From: Fidelibacterota bacterium
GTDB taxonomy: Bacteria > Fidelibacterota > Fidelibacteria > Fidelibacterales > DSDE01
Assembly (NCBI GenBank): GCA_011049095.1
Contig: DSDE01000411.1
Location: forward strand, 1 to 11,110
Direction of reading: 5' to 3'
Length of the DNA: 11,110 nt
Shown here piece by piece: positions 5,589 through 11,110 of the stretch (position 1 is the first letter of the stretch; each line of letters begins with the position of its first letter). A program made the translations under genes and the position numbers. A model generated the notes under the pieces. It was given only the letters and a program-made list of their open reading frames with translations, was not told the origin of the DNA and ran no database searches.

Positions 5589-8500
5589 GTGATTTTGTAC
5601 ACCTTCATCTGCACAGTGATTTCAGTCTGCTGGATGCCGCCCAGAAAGTGAAAACCATTGTTGAGCGGGTGAAAGAGCTGGGGATGAATGCCGTGGCCCT
5701 GACGGAGCATGGCAATCTTTTCAGCGCTATCCATTTCGCCAACGCGGCAAAAAAGCTTGGCGTCAAACCCATTTTCGGCTGTGAAGTCTATGTGGCCAAA
5801 GACGGACGTTTTGATAATACACCGCCGCCAAAGGGCGAAGGACAGCGATATAATCATCTGGTGCTGCTCGCTATGAATAACACCGGCTGGCATAATCTCA
5901 TCAAGCTCACCAGCCTGGGCTATCTGGAAGGTTTTTATTATAAGCCCCGCATTGATATGGAGCTGCTTCAGAAATACAATGAGGGTCTTATCGCTTTATC
6001 AGCCTGTATCAAAGGCGCTGTACCGGAAGCAGCCATCAAATCTGGCTATGAGGCGGCCAGGGCTGCAGCATTGGATTTGTCCAGAGTCTTTCCTGGTCGA
6101 TTTTACTTAGAGCTGCAGAATCATGGCATTCCAGAAGAAAAAATTGCCCGGGACATGCTCATTGAGCTGAGCCACGACTTAGGCTTGCCGCTGGTTTGCG
6201 CCAATGATGCCCACTATACCTACAAAGAAAACGCGCAGTCCCATGACATTCTTTTTTGTCTGGGGACTAATAAGGATCTGGATGATCCAAGCCGGCAACG
6301 CTACTATGGGGACAGTTTTTACATCAAATCGCCACAGGAGATGGCTGAGCTTTTTGCCGATACGCCCCAAGCTCTGGAAAACACGGTAATAATAGCTGAG
6401 CGCTGTAATGTTGACTTGGGACAGAAGCAGTATCTGCAGCCGGTTTTTACGATTCCCAAGGGGCTGCCGGTCAAGACCGAGGGTGAGTATCTTCGTTATC
6501 TTTCCTTAGAAGGTCTGAAAGTCCGCTTTCCTGATGGCATCCCCGAAGAATATGTTCCACGGCTGACCTATGAGTTGGATGTCATCGAAAAAATGGGCTT
6601 CCCCGGCTACTTTCTCATCGTCCAGGATTTTGTTCAATATGCTAAAAAGAATGGCATTCCTGTCGGGCCAGGCCGGGGCTCGGCAGCCGGCTCATTGGTT
6701 GCCTATGCATTGGGTATTACCAATGTGGACCCCATTCCCTATTCACTGCTTTTTGAGCGCTTTCTCAATCCAGAGCGGGTCAGCATGCCTGATATTGATA
6801 TTGATTTTTGCTACGAGCGGCGTTCCGAAGTCATTGATTACATTCGGCAAAAATATGGCGCCACATCGGTCTGCCAGATAATCACTTTTGGCCAGATGAA
6901 AGCCAAGGCAGTGGTGCGGGATGTGGCCAGAGTGCTGAAAATGAGCTACGCGGAAGGAGACCGCATTGCCAAGCTTATTCCCGATGAATTGAAAATGACG
7001 CTGAATAAAGCCTACAACGACTCGCCAGAGCTAAAGGAGCTTATTGACAATGATGACCGCTATCAGAAGCTTTGGAAACACGCCTTAGTGCTGGAGGGTA
7101 TGAACCGCCATGCCGGTATTCATGCTGCCGGTGTCGTCATCGCGCCGGGAGATATAAGCGATTACGTGCCGCTCTACAAATCCACCAAAGGTGATGTGAC
7201 CACACAATGGGATGGCAAGCTGCTGGATGATCTTGGCCTCTTGAAAATGGACTTTTTAGGGCTGCGGACTCTTACTGTCATAGATCAAACCCTGAAGATG
7301 CTGAAAAAGCGGGGCATCGAAATTGACATAGATAATATTCCCCTGGATGACCCCGAAGTGTATAAACTTTTTAGTGAAGGGCGCTCACAAGCTGTTTTTC
7401 AGTTTGAATCACCGCCAATGCGGGAATACCTCAAAAAGCTCCGCCCTAATCGAATAGATGACTTGGTAGCTATGAATGCCCTCTATCGCCCGGGCCCGAT
7501 GGATAATATTCCCAGCTATATCGCCCGAAAACATGGCTTTGAGAAAGTTGAATACCTTCACCCCCTGCTGGAGCCCATTCTAAAAAATACTTATGGCATT
7601 ATTGTCTATCAGGAGCAGGTTATGCAAATTGCCGCCCTGGTTGGAGGGCTTAGCCTTGGAGAAGCCGATAATCTGCGGCGGGCTATGGGAAAAAAGAATA
7701 TCAGCATTATGAATCAGCTCCAGGAGAAATTTATCGAGGGCGCAATGCAAAATGGCGTTTCTAAAGAGATTGCCAGCGCCATTTATAATCTTATTCTAAA
7801 ATTTGCCGAGTATGGCTTTAATAAATCCCACTCCGTGGCCTACGCGCTGGTAGCCTATCAGACAGCCTACCTGAAAGCCCATTATCCAGCGGAATTTATG
7901 GCCGCCAACCTCACAAGCGAGCGGACCAATAATAAACGAATCGTTGAGCTGCTGAATGAGCTGCGGCGAATGGGCCTTACCCTCAAGCCACCTGACATCA
8001 ACCGCAGCGAAACCCTTTTCACAAGCGATGGAGAATCGGTCACCTATGGCATGAACGGCATCAAAAATGTAGGCGAAAAAGCCTGCGATGCCATCGTGAG
8101 CGAAAGAAACGCCAATGGCGCCTTTAAATCTCTGTATGATCTCACCAGCCGCATTGATCTGAAACAGGTGGGAAAGCGCGTTTTGGAAGGCCTGACCCTG
8201 GCTGGCGCGCTGGACTCTCTGCCTGGAAACCGGCGCCAGAAATTTGAGGTCATTGAAGCTGCTTTTCAATATGGACAACGCGTTCAGGAAGAGAAAAACA
8301 GTCCGCAGGTAAGTCTTTTTGGCGATGTGACAAAAAGTCTCATCACTGAACCCTCATTACCGGAGCTGCCCGATTACAGTGACGAAGAAAAACTGGAAAT
8401 GGAAAAATCTAATATTGGCTACTATCTCAGCGGACATCCTCTTGAGCCATTTCGGGAAGAGCTGGAGCTTTTCTGCAATGATTACCTTCTAAATGAGGAA

Positions 8501-9019
8501 AATAAGCAAAACAATATCCCCATTCGAATTGGCGGTATCGTCAAGGGCAAAAAAACCGGCATCGATTCAAAAAAACGAAATTATGCCCGGTTTAGTCTGG
8601 AAGGTCTGGAAAACGAGGTGACGGTGCTGGTTTTTGGAGATATTTACGATCAATATCATCAGCTTATTGAAGATAACGCCAAACTTTTTGTAGAGGGGAA
8701 GCGTTCCGATAGAGATGATGATCGCAATGAGAGCACCCTTTTTGCCAATGGCATTCTCCCCCTTGAGGAGATGCGGGAAAAGATGGCCAAAAGCGTGCAC
8801 CTGCGCTTAAATAAAGAGCAGACAGGCGATGCTTTTTTAAATCAGCTTAAGCAGCTGATGCGCAAATATCCTGGAGAGGCGAAACTCTACTTTCATATTG
8901 CCACAGAAAATGACGGTGAAAAGCTGCTGCTTTCACAGGGGATGCGGGTCAATACATCCAATTTGCTCATCAGCCAGCTCCGCAGCCAGATCGGTGATAA
9001 ACAAGTGTGGTTTGCGTAA
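5585..9019 (+). CDS. dnaE: DNA polymerase III alpha subunit
   Basis: At 1144 residues this is a full-length replicative C-family polymerase. Residues 1-210 are the PHP domain with all nine expected metal ligands (H8, H10, D17, H42, E67, H91, C141, D208, H210), so it may have metal-dependent proofreading. The polymerase core contains the catalytic MPDIDIDF (D403, D405) and KMDFLGL (D556), GPGRGSAAGSLVAYALG, and YRPGPMDNIP. Later come FAEYGFNKSHSVAYALVAYQ, a helix-hairpin-helix (GIKNVGEKACDAIVSER), an internal clamp-binding motif QVSLFGD (908-914), and an OB fold (IRIGGIVKGKKTG onwards). The C-terminus ends with the usual beta-rich tail. ATG 5585 overlaps the UbiA stop by four bases, with AGGA at 5573-5576. 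The stop overlaps the dtd start (TAATG). No intein or frameshift is present, and two seven-A runs (8549-8555, 8569-8575) are read in frame. Confidence 0.98.
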   Translation: MSDFVHLHLHSDFSLLDAAQKVKTIVERVKELGMNAVALTEHGNLFSAIHFANAAKKLGVKPIFGCEVYVAKDGRFDNTPPPKGEGQRYNHLVLLAMNNTGWHNLIKLTSLGYLEGFYYKPRIDMELLQKYNEGLIALSACIKGAVPEAAIKSGYEAARAAALDLSRVFPGRFYLELQNHGIPEEKIARDMLIELSHDLGLPLVCANDAHYTYKENAQSHDILFCLGTNKDLDDPSRQRYYGDSFYIKSPQEMAELFADTPQALENTVIIAERCNVDLGQKQYLQPVFTIPKGLPVKTEGEYLRYLSLEGLKVRFPDGIPEEYVPRLTYELDVIEKMGFPGYFLIVQDFVQYAKKNGIPVGPGRGSAAGSLVAYALGITNVDPIPYSLLFERFLNPERVSMPDIDIDFCYERRSEVIDYIRQKYGATSVCQIITFGQMKAKAVVRDVARVLKMSYAEGDRIAKLIPDELKMTLNKAYNDSPELKELIDNDDRYQKLWKHALVLEGMNRHAGIHAAGVVIAPGDISDYVPLYKSTKGDVTTQWDGKLLDDLGLLKMDFLGLRTLTVIDQTLKMLKKRGIEIDIDNIPLDDPEVYKLFSEGRSQAVFQFESPPMREYLKKLRPNRIDDLVAMNALYRPGPMDNIPSYIARKHGFEKVEYLHPLLEPILKNTYGIIVYQEQVMQIAALVGGLSLGEADNLRRAMGKKNISIMNQLQEKFIEGAMQNGVSKEIASAIYNLILKFAEYGFNKSHSVAYALVAYQTAYLKAHYPAEFMAANLTSERTNNKRIVELLNELRRMGLTLKPPDINRSETLFTSDGESVTYGMNGIKNVGEKACDAIVSERNANGAFKSLYDLTSRIDLKQVGKRVLEGLTLAGALDSLPGNRRQKFEVIEAAFQYGQRVQEEKNSPQVSLFGDVTKSLITEPSLPELPDYSDEEKLEMEKSNIGYYLSGHPLEPFREELELFCNDYLLNEENKQNNIPIRIGGIVKGKKTGIDSKKRNYARFSLEGLENEVTVLVFGDIYDQYHQLIEDNAKLFVEGKRSDRDDDRNESTLFANGILPLEEMREKMAKSVHLRLNKEQTGDAFLNQLKQLMRKYPGEAKLYFHIATENDGEKLLLSQGMRVNTSNLLISQLRSQIGDKQVWFA

Positions 9020-9474
9020 TGATTGCTGTGCTTCAAAGAGTCAAAGAGAGTTCTGTCTCTATAGATGGCGAGCGAATTTCCCAAATTGAGAGCGGATTTA
9101 TGATTTTGCTGGGCGTTTTTGATACCGATTCCGAGACCGACGCTGATTTTCTGGCAGCAAAAACTTCTGTTTTGCGTGTTTTTTCTGATGAGGCCGGCAA
9201 AATGAATCGCTCTATTACAGATATCGGTGGCAGCGCGCTTGTTGTTTCTCAGTTTACCCTTTGCGGCGACTGGCTAAAGGGCCGGCGACCGGGTTTTACA
9301 AATGCAGCGCCGCCAGAAAAGGGAGAAAAACTCTATCTCTATTTCTGCCGTCAGCTTGAAAAAGAGGGGATACCAGTGCAGACCGGCCGTTTTGGCGCTA
9401 TGATGGAGGTGGCGCTTATCAATGATGGCCCGGTCACTTTTGTTTTAGACAGCAAATTGAAGGGGAAAAACTGA
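9019..9474 (+). CDS. dtd: D-aminoacyl-tRNA deacylase
   Basis: The 151-residue protein hydrolyses the ester link of D-amino acids mischarged on tRNA in the cytoplasm, preventing their use in translation. Family hallmarks are MIAVLQRVKESSVSIDGE at the N-terminus, SQFTLCGDWLKGRRPGF (77-93), and the C-terminal QTGRFGAMMEVALINDGPVT (121-140). The last contains the Gly-cisPro motif that enforces D-chirality. Length equals the family norm. The start is ATG 9019, sharing an A with the dnaE stop (TAATG). Only a weak GTGG lies upstream, so translation is probably by re-initiation after dnaE. An in-frame upstream GTG at 9007 would add four residues that the family lacks. radC follows three bases later. 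Confidence 0.97.
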   Translation: MIAVLQRVKESSVSIDGERISQIESGFMILLGVFDTDSETDADFLAAKTSVLRVFSDEAGKMNRSITDIGGSALVVSQFTLCGDWLKGRRPGFTNAAPPEKGEKLYLYFCRQLEKEGIPVQTGRFGAMMEVALINDGPVTFVLDSKLKGKN

Positions 9475-9477
9475 GCA

Positions 9478-10179
9478 ATGGCAGACACTGAAAAAAATTT
9501 CCGCAGCATAACAGCTTGGCCGGAAGATGAGCGTCCCCGAGAAAAACTGGAGCGTTTTGGTCCTGATAAGCTTACAGATGCCGAGCTTATCGCCATATTG
9601 CTGCGCACCGGCATAAAAAATGAGTCAGCGGTGGATATCGCTCGGCGTATTTTATATGAGGCCGGCGGTGTGGAAAACCTGGGCAGAATGAGTGTTGCCT
9701 CCCTCAAACGCGTCAAGGGCATCGGCCCGGCTAAAGCTGTCACTATCGGCGCTGCTTTTCAGCTTGGGCTCCGATTTGCCAGGGCAAATAACAGTGAAAA
9801 ATGGGTGCAGATACGCTCACCTAAAGATGTCGCTAAATTTTACGGGCCAGAGCTGAGTATTCGCACTGTTGAAATATTCCAGGTTCTTATCCTCAATACC
9901 AACAATCGGGTGACTAAAGTCATTCAGATCAGTCAGGGGCACCTCAGCGCGGCGGCAGTCCATCCGCGGGAGATTTTTAAAGCCGCAATTGATCATCTGG
10001 CATCCAGCATTATTCTCATGCACAATCACCCCAGCGGCAATCCAGCGCCCAGCAACGAAGACCTTCGCCTTACGAAAAAGATTGTAGCTGGCGGCGAATT
10101 GCTGGGAATCAGTGTGCGAGACCATGTCATAATCGGTGGGAATGACTACACAAGCTTCGCCGATGAAGGCTATCTATAG
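9478..10179 (+). CDS. radC: RadC family JAMM-domain protein
   Basis: This 233-residue protein has the standard RadC layout. An N-terminal helical region (RPREKLERFGPDKLTDAELI) leads to a helix-hairpin-helix at about 77-90 (LKRVKGIGPAKAVTI). A C-terminal MPN/JAMM metalloprotease-like domain follows, with E132 in VEIFQVLILN and the zinc-binding set HNHPSGNPAPSNED (H182, H184, S192, D195). All metal ligands are present. The biochemical role of RadC remains unsettled; the name reflects an old DNA-repair assignment that was later questioned. AAGGGG at 9460-9465 precedes ATG 9478 by 12 bases. It lies in the same transcription unit as dnaE, three bases after dtd. Confidence 0.96.
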   Translation: MADTEKNFRSITAWPEDERPREKLERFGPDKLTDAELIAILLRTGIKNESAVDIARRILYEAGGVENLGRMSVASLKRVKGIGPAKAVTIGAAFQLGLRFARANNSEKWVQIRSPKDVAKFYGPELSIRTVEIFQVLILNTNNRVTKVIQISQGHLSAAAVHPREIFKAAIDHLASSIILMHNHPSGNPAPSNEDLRLTKKIVAGGELLGISVRDHVIIGGNDYTSFADEGYL

Positions 10180-10185
10180 AAAGGA
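10178..10185 (+). promoter_or_regulatory. Ribosome binding site of carboxyltransferase gene
   Basis: AGAAAGGA overlaps the radC stop codon and lies 11 bases before ATG 10197. It decides that start over the internal ATG at 10224, where the conserved N-terminus would already be cut. Confidence 0.6.
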
Positions 10186-10196
10186 CCCAATCGTTT

Positions 10197-11110
10197 ATGA
10201 AAGCAAAAGAATTTCTGCAAACAATGCGGGAAGCAGCTCTGGCAGGAGGCGGAGAAGACCGCATACTGGCTCAGCATGAAAAGGGAAAGCTGACAGCACG
10301 GGAACGGCTCGGCCTGCTCCTGGACCAGGGAAGCTTCAGAGAAATGGATATGTTTGTCCGCCACCGCTCCAAAGAATTTGGCTTAGACTCGCAAAGACCG
10401 ATGGGAGATGGCGTCATCACGGGATACGGCCTCATCAATGGACGTAAAGTTTTTATCTTTAGCCAAGACTTCACCGTTTTTGGCGGCAGCCTCAGCGAAG
10501 CACACGCCGAGAAAATTGTGAAAATTATGGACCTGGCTATGAAAACCGGTTTGCCGGTCATTGGCCTCAATGACAGCGGCGGCGCCCGTATTCAGGAAGG
10601 GGTGGTGAGTCTCGCCGGCTATGCTGAGATTTTTCTCCGCAATACTATGGCAAGCGGTCTCATTCCCCAAATTTCTCTTATATTGGGTCCTTGTGCCGGC
10701 GGCGCCGTCTATTCTCCAGCGATAACCGATTTCACAATCATGGTAAAAAACAGCAGCTATATGTTTGTCACCGGCCCTGATGTCGTAAAAACTGTCACCC
10801 ATGAGAACGTAACTCAAGAGAAGCTTGGCGGCGCTATGGCCCATGCCAGCAAAAGCGGTGTGGCTCATTTTGCCTGTGCCAGCGAGCTATCGGCCTTCGA
10901 AATGACCCGCAAACTTCTTAGCTATCTGCCGGATAACAACCAGGATGACCCGCCTCTCCTAGACTGCACTGATCCCATCTCCCGGGCCGATGAAATTTTA
11001 AAAACTGTGGTTCCAGAAAATCCAAATAAACCCTATGATATGATAAAAGTGATTACAGCCATAAGCGACCACCGCGAATTTCTGGAAGTGCATCGCGACT
11101 ACGCTCAAAA
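10197..11110 (+). CDS. Acyl-CoA carboxylase carboxyltransferase beta / methylmalonyl-CoA decarboxylase alpha subunit (3' partial)
   Basis: The frame is open to the window end, giving 304 residues of an expected roughly 510. It begins MKAKEFLQTMREAAL and shows the N-terminal crotonase-like carboxyltransferase domain: HEKGKLTARERLGLLLD (27-43), SQDFTVFGGSLSEAHAEKI (89-107), DSGGARIQEGV (126-136), GPCAGGAVYSPA (164-175) and FVTGPDVVKTVT (190-201). The paired glycines of SGGAR and CAGGA form the oxyanion holes. These proteins move CO2 between biotin and an acyl-CoA such as propionyl- or methylmalonyl-CoA. As PccB they act in a cytoplasmic carboxylase. As MmdA they act in a sodium-pumping decarboxylase, whose membrane and biotin-carrier partner genes would be expected immediately downstream. 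The sequence seen does not separate the two. It starts 17 bases after radC. The second carboxyltransferase half lies outside the window, though its entry (YDMIKVI near 281) is visible. Confidence 0.95.
   Translation, partial: MKAKEFLQTMREAALAGGGEDRILAQHEKGKLTARERLGLLLDQGSFREMDMFVRHRSKEFGLDSQRPMGDGVITGYGLINGRKVFIFSQDFTVFGGSLSEAHAEKIVKIMDLAMKTGLPVIGLNDSGGARIQEGVVSLAGYAEIFLRNTMASGLIPQISLILGPCAGGAVYSPAITDFTIMVKNSSYMFVTGPDVVKTVTHENVTQEKLGGAMAHASKSGVAHFACASELSAFEMTRKLLSYLPDNNQDDPPLLDCTDPISRADEILKTVVPENPNKPYDMIKVITAISDHREFLEVHRDYAQ

Noticed and set aside
7796..8278. Antisense open frame of 160 codons inside dnaE
   Set aside because: It mirrors the strongly conserved polymerase and helix-hairpin-helix coding sequence, has no recognisable domain, and has no ribosome binding site.
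10383..10868. Antisense open frame of 161 codons
   Set aside because: It lies opposite the conserved carboxyltransferase motifs, which explain the sequence fully.

Overview
The window reads as a bacterial chromosome segment with every supportable gene on the + strand. Base composition is roughly balanced, with an AT-rich stretch around 2228-2451. No rRNA, tRNA, insertion sequence, CRISPR array or phage gene is visible. The host cannot be fixed from sequence alone. A replicative DnaE with a complete PHP metal site, an archaeal-type UbiA prenyltransferase beside a diacylglycerol-kinase-family lipid kinase, and an acyl-CoA carboxyltransferase would suit an anaerobe of the FCB superphylum (for example a Cloacimonadota-like lineage). 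That placement is a low-confidence inference.

Region A (1-717) is the 3' part of a gene for a polar-amino-acid-type ABC transporter ATPase. Its C-terminus continues for about 120 residues into a domain resembling the GHKL/HATPase fold of RsbW-type anti-sigma kinases. This is an unusual fusion.

Region B (748-2227) holds two tandem, diverged copies of a CPBP (Abi/CAAX-protease-like) membrane protein gene, and both are broken. The upstream copy is N-terminally short and has one frameshift. The downstream copy has a good ribosome binding site and start, a soluble coiled-coil N-terminal part, three frameshifts and one stop. Nearly all lesions fall in mononucleotide runs. The neighbouring 8.6 kb of genes has no lesion, even at 7-base A runs.

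Region C (2228-2451) is non-coding and AT-rich. It carries a plausible sigma70-like promoter whose start point would lie almost on the first codon of the next gene.

Region D (2452-11110) is a tightly packed housekeeping operon: an MrfB/YprB-like DEDD exonuclease with TPR-like tail, a diacylglycerol-kinase-family lipid kinase, a UbiA prenyltransferase (DGGGP-synthase-like), DNA polymerase III alpha (dnaE), D-aminoacyl-tRNA deacylase (dtd), RadC, and the start of a biotin-dependent acyl-CoA carboxyltransferase beta/decarboxylase alpha subunit cut by the window end. Junctions are overlaps of 4, 4 and 1 bases and gaps of 66, 3 and 17 bases, so transcription and translation are probably coupled. 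The operon mixes DNA replication and repair (exonuclease, DnaE, RadC), translation quality control (Dtd), membrane lipid synthesis (lipid kinase, UbiA) and acyl-CoA metabolism.

I did not find a clear previously undescribed system. The most distinctive items are the ABC-ATPase/anti-sigma-like fusion with its adjacent decaying CPBP pair, and the lipid gene pair embedded in the dnaE operon.
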